Shown: positions 43,482-52,404 of the stretch, piece by piece
How positions within the stretch are numbered: the first letter of the stretch is position 1
Layout: each line of letters opens with the position of its first letter
DNA from: Leptolyngbya ohadii IS1
GTDB lineage: Bacteria > Cyanobacteriota > Cyanobacteriia > Elainellales > Elainellaceae
Assembly (NCBI RefSeq): GCF_002215035.1
Contig: NZ_NKFP01000001.1
Location: forward strand, 741,501-805,500
Length of the DNA: 64,000 nt
Direction: 5' to 3'
The notes under the pieces: generated by a model
Told to the model about the DNA's origin: nothing
Databases searched by the model: none
Seen by the model: only the letters and a program-made list of their open reading frames with translations
Translations under genes and position numbers: made by a program

Positions 43482-46433
43482 TTGAAAAAACAACGGCTAC
43501 AAGCTGCTTTCACTGCAACAATGGTCGTTCCATTCGTGGTGCAGTTAGTTGTTGCTGTCAGCTTAACAGGATGGTTATCTCTTCAGACAGGGCAGCGTGC
43601 TGTTAATCAAGTTGCCACCCAACTGCGCAACGAAACGTCTAATCGGATTCGCGATCGCCTCGATGGCTATTTGCAAGCTCCCCATCGCATCAATCAGTCT
43701 CATGCAGAAGCGATTCGTTTAGGACATATCGATCCAAATAATATTCCTCGCTTGGAGGATCAGTTTTGGAGAGCCATTCAACTCTACACCACAGTGAGTT
43801 CGATTGGGTTTGGTAGTGCTAATGGCAGCTATGTAGCCAGCGATCGCCGGGGAACGCTCATCCGCAGGGGGTATAAAGATGGGCGCTTTCCTGAGACAGC
43901 TCTACGCATGTATGACGCGGATGCGAACGGCAAACCTACTCGCCTGGGATACACCGGTAGACCCAGCTACGACCCCCGTAAACGCCCCTGGTATCAATTA
44001 GGGCAATCCTCCCCGAACGGGCGGTGGACGGATATCTTCACCTACTCTGCCCAACCCATCTACGTTATCTCAGCAGTTCGGGCGGTGTCCGACCCATCAG
44101 GGCAGTTTCGGGGAGTTCTCGTTACCGATCTCATCCTGTCAGACATCAGCCAGTTTCTCCAAACCCTGGACATCGGTCAAACCGGAGAAGCGTTCATCAT
44201 TGAACGATCGGGACAATTAATTGCTGACTCCAGCACGAACCAACCCTTTCGGGTTCAGAATGGCAAAGCTGAGCGACTTCCCGCTACCGCCAGTTCCGAT
44301 CCCCTAATTCAGAATGCTGCCCAATTTCTGAACCGCCAATTTAGCGATCTGAACGGAATTCAAGAGGTTCAACAGCTTGATTTCTCTATTCATGGAGAAC
44401 GACAATTTGTCCAGGTCTTGCCCTATACCGACGATCGCGGGTTGGACTGGTTAATTGTGGTCGTCATTCCCGAAGCAGATTTCATGCAGCAGATCCACGA
44501 CAATGTTCGCACGACGGTGTGGCTTTGTCTGGCAGCTTTAGGAACTGCGATCGCCATTGGATTACTCACCTCCCGCAAGCTGGTACGCCCCATTGCCAGA
44601 CTCGCCGCTGCCGCTACCCTTGCAGCCAATGGGAAATGGGACAGAAACCTCTCTCTGGAACGAGAGGATGAATTGGGCGTATTAGCAGATGCCTTTAACC
44701 GGATGGCGGGGCAATTGCGCGAATCTCTCAACGCTCTGGAAGAACGAGAAGCCAAACTGACAGAAGCCCAGCGCGTCGCTCATGTCGGAAATTGGGAATA
44801 TACCCCAGACACGCAAATGGCAAGCTGGTCAGAAGAGATGTTCCGTATTTATGGGCTAGAACCACAGCCCAGCCCCCCGCCTTCAAACGAGTGGATTCAC
44901 ATGGTTCATCCAGAGGATCAGTCCTTTGTGCAGCAAACCGTTGCATCCAGTATTGAGAATAACGAAGCGTTTGAAATTGACTTTCGTATTATTCAGCCTG
45001 ATGGAACCCTGCGCGTTGTCAACACCAAAGGACAGCCTCGCCAAAACGAGCAGGGGCAGGTTGCTCAGCTCTTCGGCACCATTCTAGACATTACCGAGCG
45101 CAAACACGCCGAAACCGCGCTGCGAGAAAGCGAAGAACGCGCTCGCCATCTCCTGCAACAGGAACAATTAGCACGGGAAGAAGCAGAACGCGTCAATCGA
45201 GTAAAGGACGAGTTTCTCGCCATTCTTTCCCATGAACTGCGATCGCCCCTCAATCCCATTCTGGGATGGGCAAGACTATTGCAAACTCGTCAATTTGATG
45301 CCAAGAAAACCTCTGAAGCGTTAGCGATTATTGAGCGTAACGCCCAGTTACAAACTCAGTTAATTGACGATCTGTTAGATGTCGCCCGAATTCTTCGAGG
45401 TAAGCTGAGTCTCAAAGCCGCTCCTGTTGATCTCACCGTTGTCATTGAAGCGGCAATCGACACCGTAAATACGGCTGCGGCTGCCAAATCCATTCAAATT
45501 GATTCCAGCCTCCCCCCGATTGGACAGGTTTTTGGAGATGCAACTCGTCTCCAGCAAATTGTATGGAACCTGCTGTCGAATGCCATCAAGTTCACTCCCC
45601 ATGGTGGGCAGGTCAAGGTCGAGCTGACCAGGATAGAGTACAGCCAGGAAGAATGGAAAAGCGAAAGACTGCATGAGTGGCTTAGCAATTCCCCATCCTC
45701 TGCCTCTGATCCTCCAAGCTTCTGTGCCCAAGTGACTGTCACCGATACCGGCAAAGGCATCAATCCTGAGTTCCTGCCCCACATCTTTGAATCGTTTCGC
45801 CAGGAAGATGCCTCCACCACACGTCACTATGGGGGGCTAGGGTTAGGGCTGGCGATCGTGCGTCATCTGGTAGAAGCGCATGGCGGCAGCATTGCAGCAG
45901 AGAGTCCAGGTGAAGGGTTAGGGGCTACGTTCATCGTAAAACTGCCGCTCCTTAACGTTTCTCCACCGCCGCCTTCCCTCCCCACCTTGATGGATGATAC
46001 CGATCTCACCGGGATTCGAGTCCTGGTAGTAGACGATGAAAAAGATGCCCGCGAACTGCTCACCGTTCTACTGACCCAATGTGGAGCGGAGGTATTTGCT
46101 GTAACCTCGGCTGCTGAAGTCCTCACGACCCTAACTACTGTTCAACCCGACGTGCTCATTAGTGACATCGGAATGCCCAATGTAGATGGCTACGCCCTAC
46201 TACAGCAGGTGCGATCGCTCCCTCCTGAAAGCGGTGGACAAATTCCTGCGATCGCCCTGACCGCTTACGCTGGAGAGATTGATCAGCAACGGGCGCTGCA
46301 AGTGGGCTTTCAACAACACATCACCAAGCCCATCCATTCCAACCATCTCACTCAAGCGATCGCAACCCTTGCTCACACCAGTCGCATCATCCCATCCTCC
46401 AGCGGGACTGGCGATCTTCATCTGACCCGATGA
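43482..46433 (+). CDS. Hybrid sensor histidine kinase / response regulator
   Basis: The 983-residue product has a membrane segment (about 12-35), a periplasmic dCache sensor (about 45-330), a second membrane segment (about 346-366), HAMP, PAS (about 440-545), HisKA with FLAILSHELRSPLNPILGW, HATPase_c (NLLSNAIKFTPHG; GLGLGLAIVRHLV) and a C-terminal receiver (VVDDEKDARELL; phospho-Asp in LISDIGMPNVDG; Lys in HITKPI). The dCache part suggests sensing of an extracellular amino-acid-like ligand. The start is TTG; no ATG lies nearby before the first membrane segment except an internal Met at residue 14. No separate response regulator gene is adjacent. Confidence 0.93.
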   Translation: MKKQRLQAAFTATMVVPFVVQLVVAVSLTGWLSLQTGQRAVNQVATQLRNETSNRIRDRLDGYLQAPHRINQSHAEAIRLGHIDPNNIPRLEDQFWRAIQLYTTVSSIGFGSANGSYVASDRRGTLIRRGYKDGRFPETALRMYDADANGKPTRLGYTGRPSYDPRKRPWYQLGQSSPNGRWTDIFTYSAQPIYVISAVRAVSDPSGQFRGVLVTDLILSDISQFLQTLDIGQTGEAFIIERSGQLIADSSTNQPFRVQNGKAERLPATASSDPLIQNAAQFLNRQFSDLNGIQEVQQLDFSIHGERQFVQVLPYTDDRGLDWLIVVVIPEADFMQQIHDNVRTTVWLCLAALGTAIAIGLLTSRKLVRPIARLAAAATLAANGKWDRNLSLEREDELGVLADAFNRMAGQLRESLNALEEREAKLTEAQRVAHVGNWEYTPDTQMASWSEEMFRIYGLEPQPSPPPSNEWIHMVHPEDQSFVQQTVASSIENNEAFEIDFRIIQPDGTLRVVNTKGQPRQNEQGQVAQLFGTILDITERKHAETALRESEERARHLLQQEQLAREEAERVNRVKDEFLAILSHELRSPLNPILGWARLLQTRQFDAKKTSEALAIIERNAQLQTQLIDDLLDVARILRGKLSLKAAPVDLTVVIEAAIDTVNTAAAAKSIQIDSSLPPIGQVFGDATRLQQIVWNLLSNAIKFTPHGGQVKVELTRIEYSQEEWKSERLHEWLSNSPSSASDPPSFCAQVTVTDTGKGINPEFLPHIFESFRQEDASTTRHYGGLGLGLAIVRHLVEAHGGSIAAESPGEGLGATFIVKLPLLNVSPPPPSLPTLMDDTDLTGIRVLVVDDEKDARELLTVLLTQCGAEVFAVTSAAEVLTTLTTVQPDVLISDIGMPNVDGYALLQQVRSLPPESGGQIPAIALTAYAGEIDQQRALQVGFQQHITKPIHSNHLTQAIATLAHTSRIIPSSSGTGDLHLTR

Positions 46434-46529
46434 TGGCTTAGTTTTAGGCGTGATTGAAGCAGTGCAATGTAGAAAGTCGAGTGTTTGAGAATTAAAGTCA
46501 ATCCTTCCAAGTGAGCGGAGAGGAAATCA

Positions 46530-47267
46530 TCAAACCAAGTCAAGCATGGTCGCAATCAGTTGGGCTGTATCAAAATTCTGCGGCGGCAGATGACGACGAG
46601 GATATCTAAACTCTGGAACGGTCGATAACAAATACAGACAAGGTGACATGCGATCGAAGAAATAATCGAGGCTGGGGGGCAGACCAATCTGCGCTCGCTT
46701 CTCGTTTGTATAAGTCCTGATATCTTGGAGGACGGTTCGCTGAAAAAACCACTGCAATCCCTGATTTCGTAAGCGACGAAACAGCGTATTGCTGGGCTGT
46801 AAACCCAAGCCAAAGGGAGCCGTATCCGGGCTACTGAGTGATAGCGCAGATGAATCAAATTCTGCCCAGGGCAAGTCCTTTTGTTCTGCTAGTCAAGAGA
46901 TTCCGAGGAACATCGAGTCCGCCAGCAGAATATCGACAGGAAAGTCATCCAGAATGTCTGCAAGGTCTTTGGTTTGTCCTTGAGCGGGTTCGATGAAAAA
47001 ATTCTTTAGGTCAAACTTCAACTGTTTCGCGCCCTGAAGGGTTTCTCGCTGCTGCATTAAAGCAGGCGAAATGTTGCTCAGGTCTGAATAGTCCGTCCAA
47101 CTGCAAATCGGGACGAATCGTGCTCCAATCGCCTCGATCGCAGCTTGAAAAGCCCGCCCTGTGTACCAGCACACTTGATATCCCCGTTTGACTAATTCCC
47201 GCACAATGGGTATAGCCGGACTGACATGCCCAATGATCGGAATTGTTCCGAGTAAAAAACGAGCCAT
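46530..47267 (-). pseudogene. MGT-type glycosyltransferase gene, nonsense mutation and 3' truncation
   Basis: Starting MARFLLGTIPIIGHVSPAIP after an AAGGAAG site, the frame matches macrolide/UDP-glucuronosyl-type GT1 enzymes. A TGA (46893-46895) interrupts it after LADSMFLGIS, where relatives have a Trp, and the same frame then continues with KDLPWAEF to LYLLSTVPEFRYPR. The C-terminal nucleotide-sugar-binding half is missing: the frame ends at 46530. The gene is dead by two independent lesions. It lies last in a minus-strand series with DUF924, VOC-like and FAD-oxidoreductase genes. Confidence 0.82.
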
Positions 47268-47331
47268 ATTTTTTCTTCCTTTTGTTCTCTCTATTGTTTC
47301 TAAGGATTGTGTTTCTAAGGATTGATTGTTC

Positions 47332-47982
47332 CTAAGCATTAACAAAAAATTTTGACAGATGAGGCGGCAGCGATCGCTGATGCACTAATTCACCGATAGC
47401 GAGGTATTGAAGCTCCTCAGGGGTAGAGGGTCGCCCTAGCACTTCGTTGCGGTGGGGATGGCGACCAAAGCGGGCAACGATCTCTCGATGGCGGTGTGCC
47501 TGTTCAGCAGAAAATTCTAGCCATGCGCGATCGAGCGGAGAGGCTGACTGCACTAAATCATCTGCTAGCCGAGTGACGAGCTCCAAATTCTTCAGATCTT
47601 CAGAGTGTCCCAGCGGCAAGAAGAAAAAAGTTTTTTCCCAGGGAGTCTTAAGTGCCGCGTAGTGACCAATTTCAATTCCTTCTAATGCCAGCCTGCAAGC
47701 TTTTGGATCCTGTGCAAATGCCTGAGGCGTTCCGCGATAAACCGTTCGCGAAAACTGATCGAGGACAATGATGAGTGCCAGCCGCGATCGAGGTTCTTGC
47801 AACCAGTCATCGAGTTCTCCGGTTATCGCACGTTTCAGCAACAGCGAAAACTGCTCGATAATCTCGGCATCTGCCCCTCCTCGAAACCATCGTAGCCACT
47901 GATGGGCTAACGTAGACTGATCCTTGTCAAAGGATTGTGGAAACCAGAACTGAAGCACGTCTTCGTATTCTTTAGTGTTCAT
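47332..47982 (-). CDS. DUF924 family protein
   Basis: From the ATG at 47982 (GGAGA 6 bases upstream) the product has 216 residues: VLQFWFPQSF, LALIIVLDQFSRTVYRGTPQAFAQDPKA, a KTPWEKTFFFLPLGHSEDL motif, and FGRHPHRNEVLGRPSTPEE. These are the hallmarks of DUF924, a TPR-like helical family often linked to thioredoxin or glutathione-related proteins, but not biochemically defined. It is in the same direction as its neighbours, 43 bp after a VOC-like gene. Confidence 0.9.
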   Translation of the reverse strand: MNTKEYEDVLQFWFPQSFDKDQSTLAHQWLRWFRGGADAEIIEQFSLLLKRAITGELDDWLQEPRSRLALIIVLDQFSRTVYRGTPQAFAQDPKACRLALEGIEIGHYAALKTPWEKTFFFLPLGHSEDLKNLELVTRLADDLVQSASPLDRAWLEFSAEQAHRHREIVARFGRHPHRNEVLGRPSTPEELQYLAIGELVHQRSLPPHLSKFFVNA

Positions 47983-48025
47983 GAAAAATTCTCCTTCTTG
48001 GCGATCGAGTGAGCGCATCGTTTGC

Positions 48026-48505
48026 TCAGGTCGATGCAGCTTTCGCGGCAAAGAATTGCTTTAATCTCTGCGGCTCCATAAAAGCGAGATAGCTAGGCGC
48101 GATCGCAGGCGGCAGCAGCTCAATCAAAACGCGGTTTTCGAGCCACAGTTCAATGACTTCAAAAAAGCCTGTCCGGTGTCGGGTTCGCCAGCCTTCACGA
48201 GCGGCGATCGCCTGAATTTGCTCCTCGCTGACCGGAACTGAGATTGCCGCATGGGTAACGGTGTAGATCGAGGCAGCAGGATTCTGTTTTTGCTGAAACA
48301 TCGTATCGCTTTCGGAGCCAGGAATCAGTTCTGTCGTGAATGGATGCACATCCACAGTGGTTCCGTAATCATCCAGAGCAAGAGCAACGTAGCTATCAGG
48401 ATATCGAGCATCAGGAAACGGAACGGCTTCTCCTTGAAACAGTTCTGCTAACACCTGAGCAACATATTTTGGATTATGCGCTGAAATTGAAAGATGATGA
48501 ATCAT
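48026..48505 (-). CDS. VOC-like (glyoxalase fold) small protein
   Basis: The 159-residue product starts MIHHLSISAHNPKYVAQVLAELFQG, with a central SVPVSEEQIQAIAAREGW and an ENRVLIELLPP strand ending near YLAFMEP. It is clearly paralogous to the protein at 49394 (MIHHFSMAANEPLYVAQVLSELLQG). The first strand and paired halves suggest a VOC/glyoxalase-like fold, but the metal ligands are not obvious. Function unknown. Confidence 0.7.
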   Translation of the reverse strand: MIHHLSISAHNPKYVAQVLAELFQGEAVPFPDARYPDSYVALALDDYGTTVDVHPFTTELIPGSESDTMFQQKQNPAASIYTVTHAAISVPVSEEQIQAIAAREGWRTRHRTGFFEVIELWLENRVLIELLPPAIAPSYLAFMEPQRLKQFFAAKAAST

Positions 48506-48731
48506 AGTAAATTATTTGATAGCAGAGTAATTCGTTCACTTAAGCGACGCTCGACTGAGCTAACCGACCACAATGTTCGAGATAGAACTCGGAAGACTTC
48601 GCGATCGCCCCTACCGATTTCTGCGCTGCAACCGCTTGCCATCACTGCTTTAAGCGATCGAGTCCAGAGGGGAACGGCATCTCTCGAAACTGCTCTAGCA
48701 CTGCCCACTGCTCAAACACTGGATAGATCTC

Positions 48732-49317
48732 TCATGTCTCGTGTTGTGCAGCCCGATGCCAAAACTTGCCGAAAGAACGGGACAGAACCTGACCCAGAAT
48801 CAACGGCTGGAACAGGGCGATTGACGGTTTGAGCAGGTGCAGCACTTCTAGAAAAGTGCGATAAACCGGAGCGTGATCGACCAATAATTCCATGAGCTGA
48901 AGCCAGTACCAGTTGACAAACCGAGTCGCTGCACTGATAGGTTTACCTTCTGTGGTGCGGTAACGATAGTCCATGCTGGTGGCAGCCGACCATGCTTCTT
49001 GATGGGCTTTCGCAAGCCGTTTCTGCAACTGGTGAGTGTGCGGGTTCAGACTGCCAATCGCATGACGCTGGAAGAATCGATCGACCATCAGGGATTCGAG
49101 CGCAGCGACGGTCATGGCTTGTCCATAGGTGGGATTAAGCAGGCAAGCGGCATATCGGAAAATTTGAGTGGGGCACTCCTTTACGCGGAACAGGCTGATC
49201 CGGATACATATCCCGTTCAATAACAGTGACGCGATCGAAATGGTTCGCCAAAACGCGACTCATTAGCAGACCTGCTAAACTGCCGCCGATAATCAAAGCA
49301 TGAGTTTGATGTTGCAT
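48732..49317 (-). pseudogene. FAD-dependent oxidoreductase gene with large internal deletion
   Basis: The 5' part reads HALIIGGSLAGLLMSRVLA and VIERDMYP (FAD site, then PRKGVPH), typical of FAD-dependent monooxygenase-like proteins of about 450 residues. Near 49170 it changes frame and jumps to the C-terminal part: LLNPTYGQAMTVAALE, QKRLAKAHQEAWSAATSMD, to a stop at 48732. About 230 residues between are missing. The same frame continues after the stop as degraded sequence to about 48540. It cannot be functional. Confidence 0.8.
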
Positions 49318-49393
49318 TGTGATATGAATCGATAAAGCTTGAATTACTGTTTAGAAGAACCAAGAAAGCAAGTACTTCAATTCATTAGAATTC

Positions 49394-49867
49394 TTATGAT
49401 GCTAAGGTTGCCAGAATCGTCTTTAGCTTTTCCGATTTTAGGAACGCAAGGTACTGCGGCGTAAGCGTTGGGGGCATTAACTCCAGCAAGGTCTGATTTT
49501 CAACCCAAAATTCGATGACTTCAAAGAATCCGCCAGCACTGACCCGAACAGAACGCCATCCTTCTCGTTTAGCGATCGCCTGAATTTCAGCTTCGCTTAC
49601 GGGAACGGACAAATTAAAATGCGTGATGCTGTAGCCAGAAGAACGGGAATGGTTAGCTAAGTAGCAGAAGGACTCTTGGTCTGAACCAGGCTGCAATTCT
49701 AAACCTCGTGGACATACCTCAATCAGCGTTCCAAAGGCATCTCCAGCAAATACAACATAGCCACCTGAATGCTTGGAGAAGGGAGCTACGGTGCCCTGTA
49801 ACAGTTCGCTCAGAACTTGGGCAACGTAGAGCGGCTCGTTTGCTGCCATTGAAAAATGATGAATCAT
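49394..49867 (-). CDS. VOC-like (glyoxalase fold) small protein, paralog
   Basis: The 157-residue product is a paralog of the protein at 48026 (shared MIHH, VAQVLSELLQG, SVPVSEAEIQAIAKREGW, FFEVIEFWVENQTLLELMPP). Its start overlaps the stop of a 79-residue frame upstream (ATGA), which suggests coupling. Two copies bracket the broken FAD oxidoreductase gene, so they may be partners of that lost enzyme; this is inference. Confidence 0.72.
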   Translation of the reverse strand: MIHHFSMAANEPLYVAQVLSELLQGTVAPFSKHSGGYVVFAGDAFGTLIEVCPRGLELQPGSDQESFCYLANHSRSSGYSITHFNLSVPVSEAEIQAIAKREGWRSVRVSAGGFFEVIEFWVENQTLLELMPPTLTPQYLAFLKSEKLKTILATLAS

Positions 49868-50103
49868 GGTGACAATCTCTGAATAAGAGAAATAGAGGAA
49901 GGTACTTCAGGCATTGTTAAAAAGGACTGCTGATTCTGCTCAAAAATTCTGCCAGGATCGAGATTCGATCGGGCTGATTCAGTCGAAGGACTGCCGCTCA
50001 CATCAAAGGCAAAGTTCAAGGTTTCGTCAACCACTGCAAGAACCGATTCCTGCTGAAACCGCTGCTTGTAAGGATCATGATTGTCTGATGTAGCGTATAT
50101 CAT
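49864..50103 (-). CDS. Small hypothetical protein coupled to the VOC-like gene
   Basis: This 79-residue frame starts MIYATSDNHDPYKQRFQQES and its TGA overlaps the ATG of the VOC-like gene. The product is acidic and polar (NFAFDVSGSPSTESAR) with no known domain. The ribosome site is weak, so the overlap is the main argument for it being a real gene. Confidence 0.45.
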   Translation of the reverse strand: MIYATSDNHDPYKQRFQQESVLAVVDETLNFAFDVSGSPSTESARSNLDPGRIFEQNQQSFLTMPEVPSSISLIQRLSP

Positions 50104-50143
50104 CGATTTGCGCCTGAAGCTGATGTTTGCGTTTGGAGTTGCT

Positions 50144-50422
50144 CTAGCGATAGCGTGTCTGCTCCAGCCAAATCCGAACTTCCTGTTCTGTAGAGCAAAG
50201 AAGCGATCGTCCGCTTGCCGGGTCATACGCCACCCACCAAACATTGCCATAGCGATCGCGCCTTTGCCATACTTGCGGTTCATTGTCCTTCATTAGATGA
50301 TGTGATAGAGATTGCCACACCTGATTCCATCGAGAAACCAGTTTTGAGGGTTGAGCGTTTTCATCTTTTGAGGATGGCAGTTCGATCGAGTTTCCGCGAC
50401 GATTGACAGTTTTACTATTCAT
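50144..50422 (-). CDS. Small cyanobacterial hypothetical protein
   Basis: From the ATG at 50422 (GGAG 8 bases before) the product has 92 residues. The C-terminal part, VWQRRDRYGNVWWVAYDP followed by GRSLLCSTEQEVRIWLEQ, matches a small cyanobacterial family that I have seen only as hypothetical. It leads the minus-strand series down to 46530. Confidence 0.6.
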   Translation of the reverse strand: MNSKTVNRRGNSIELPSSKDENAQPSKLVSRWNQVWQSLSHHLMKDNEPQVWQRRDRYGNVWWVAYDPASGRSLLCSTEQEVRIWLEQTRYR

Positions 50423-50990
50423 TTTCAATACTCCATTGGCAAGCGAGTTTTTCATCAATCAGCGTTCGTGGGCAACCAAACGGCGTCTATTTGCAGTAGG
50501 CATGGAGTCTAAGCAAATTCGATTAGCTTCGGTTTCTTGAAGAGTTTGCTTCGGTATGGGTGTCTTCATGGCGGTAAGAACGGATTAGAACGGATTGAAC
50601 TATACTTTTTAAACTTTGCTTCTGGGCTGCGGTTTGAAGCGATAAGTTAGAGCGATCGTGTGCCTAGTTACCGAATTAGTTCTCAATTCAGGTTGGCAAC
50701 TCATACTCAGTAGAATAAGCAGTTTCAACAGAAATGTCAGTCTGAAAAAGTCAGAACCCTGAAAGCCAGAGCTACAGCGGGAAGGAGAAAAAATGACGAG
50801 CGTGAAGCGATCGCTATCCAACTTTCTCAATGCATGATCCAACGTTTGATCTGACTTTTTCAGACACCCAGGAGCAAAGCAGCCTTGTACGATTAATCCT
50901 GTAGCCTGCATCTGTTCTGTTTACAGCCTGTCTACAGAATGTGCAACAGCTTCGTTTTGCTTTGCAGCTTGAAAATTTTAGAGGAAGAAT
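50423..50990. promoter_or_regulatory. Divergent intergenic region with paired 15-bp dyads
   Basis: TCTGAAAAAGTCAGA occurs at 50741-50755 and in reverse orientation at 50850-50864. Each is itself an inverted repeat (TCTGA, 5-base spacer, TCAGA). Between them lies AAGGAGAAAAA followed by ATG and a 14-codon frame (50793-50837), possibly a leader. A related string, TGAAAAAGTCAGA, lies at 63771-63783 upstream of the secretion operon. These features suggest a shared regulator acting on the genes at 50422 (minus) and 50991 (plus). Confidence 0.5.
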
Positions 50991-51443
50991 ATGAACTTCT
51001 CCCACGGATTTCTGTTATTTTGTACTATGCTCGCCTGCTACAATTTGGGTACAATCTGGTTCGCTCAACTGGTTGTCTATCCACTCTTTGCTAAAGTTGG
51101 AGCAAAGGAATACACGGATTATCACAGATCCTATTCACGCTGGATTCCGCTTCCGATCATTCTTCCAGGATTCGCCAGTTTCCTTCTGCCGATCGCTCTC
51201 ATTTTTCTTCGCCCTGAATCAATTCCGCTCTGGCTTACCCTGGCAAATACAGCTTGTTGCTTGCTGTCGTTGTATGTCACCTTGGCATTAGAGATTCCTC
51301 GCCATCATCGATTAGAGAATGGTGGCAAGCAAGAGAAGGTAATTCAGGAATTAATTCTCTACAACTGTCCCCGCACACTCGGAATCACGGGATCTGCCTG
51401 TTTGTTGATCGCGATGCTTACCCTGGCATTTGCACCCATTTAG
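50991..51443 (+). CDS. DUF1772-like four-helix membrane protein
   Basis: The 150-residue product has four hydrophobic segments (about 7-28, 52-70, 78-97 and 128-148) and polar loops with YPLFAKVGAKEYTDYHRSYSRWIPLP and EIPRHHRLENG. The length and layout fit DUF1772-like membrane proteins, which are uncharacterised. The RBS is AGAGGAAG. Confidence 0.65.
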   Translation: MNFSHGFLLFCTMLACYNLGTIWFAQLVVYPLFAKVGAKEYTDYHRSYSRWIPLPIILPGFASFLLPIALIFLRPESIPLWLTLANTACCLLSLYVTLALEIPRHHRLENGGKQEKVIQELILYNCPRTLGITGSACLLIAMLTLAFAPI

Positions 51444-51455
51444 CTTTGCATTACT

Positions 51456-51501
51456 TAACTCTGCGATATCTAACTCTGCAATACCTAACTCTGCGGTTGC
51501 C
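51456..51501. repeat. Three tandem 15-base units
   Basis: TAACTCTGCGATATC, TAACTCTGCAATACC and TAACTCTGCGGTTGCC follow directly one after another, just after the membrane-protein stop. The units diverge at their ends. They lie immediately upstream of the VOC gene at 51533, where they might be part of its leader. Confidence 0.6.
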
Positions 51502-51532
51502 TTCTCACTAGAACACAGGAGTATCAAAGACC

Positions 51533-51952
51533 ATGATAGATATCGGATTAACCCATATTGCTCTACCCGTTGCCAACGTTGAGCGCAGCATCGGCTTCTA
51601 CGCAACCTACGCCAATATGCAGGTGATCCACCGACGAGTGGATGCGGAAAGCGGAATTCCGGTAGTGTGGCTGAGCGACCGAACTCGTCCCTTTGTGATC
51701 GTGCTAATTCAACAGAAAGAAATTAATCCTGCTCTCACGCCCCTTGCCCATCTGGGTGTGGGTTGCAGCAGTCGCGAAACGGTCGATCGATTGTGTGCTC
51801 AGGCGAGGCAGGCAGGAGTATTGATCGATGAACCCAGGGATTCAGGCTATCCAATTGGCTACTGGGCATTTCTGCGCGATCCAGATGGGCATACCTTAGA
51901 ATTATCCTATGGACAGGAAATTGGTTTGACTGTCGATCAGGGATTCAATTAA
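51533..51952 (+). CDS. VOC family protein (glyoxalase/dioxygenase superfamily)
   Basis: The 139-residue product has the two-module VOC layout: LTHIALPVANVERSIGFY with a metal-type His, HLGVGC mid-protein, and AFLRDPDGHTLELSYG at the end with the conserved Glu. This supports a metal-dependent lyase, isomerase or resistance protein. Substrate unknown. A truncated GNAT gene follows at once. Confidence 0.88.
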   Translation: MIDIGLTHIALPVANVERSIGFYATYANMQVIHRRVDAESGIPVVWLSDRTRPFVIVLIQQKEINPALTPLAHLGVGCSSRETVDRLCAQARQAGVLIDEPRDSGYPIGYWAFLRDPDGHTLELSYGQEIGLTVDQGFN

Positions 51953-51954
51953 AT

Positions 51955-52257
51955 CTCAATGTTGATATCCTGATTGGCGAACCGGAGTTCGTGGATCGTG
52001 GGATTAGTCCAGAAGTACTTCTACTTCTGCTGTCGCGGCTTCGCCATCAAGGAGATGTGCCGCTAGTGGGACTGACAACAAGTGTGCAAAATGTCTCTGC
52101 TCAGCGAACCTACAGCAAAGTTGGATTTCGCATTCTGCGGGAATATAGCCATCCTGGATGCGATCGCTGTTATTTGATGATTTACGAATTCGATCGCCTC
52201 CAATCATCCAGCACAATCCTACTTTTTCATACAGATTCATACAGACAAAACCGATAA
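51955..52257 (+). pseudogene. GNAT acetyltransferase gene, 5'-truncated
   Basis: Directly after the VOC stop an open frame without a proper start reads NVDILIGEPEFVDRGISPE, then GLTTSVQNVSAQRTYSKVGFRILREY, the C-terminal half of an AAC(6')-like GNAT. The N-terminal half is absent, so the acetyl-CoA site is incomplete. It ends at 52257. Confidence 0.7.
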
Positions 52258-52404
52258 AACTGACTATTCTGAGGAGCATTACAAGAGCTAGAGGAAATCG
52301 CCTGTATTGGCAAATGCCCGATCGCACGAAAGCAGCAGGCTCTCTACTCCAAGCTCCTAACTTTAAGTTTTGTGTATAAACTGTGGGAAGGTGAGGCTAT
52401 CACA

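Noticed and set aside
48494-48832. Plus-strand 112-codon frame
   Set aside because: It covers decayed FAD-oxidoreductase sequence on the other strand and has composition of a shadow frame.
51456-51501. CRISPR-like repeat
   Set aside because: Three adjacent diverging 15-base units without spacers; not a CRISPR array.
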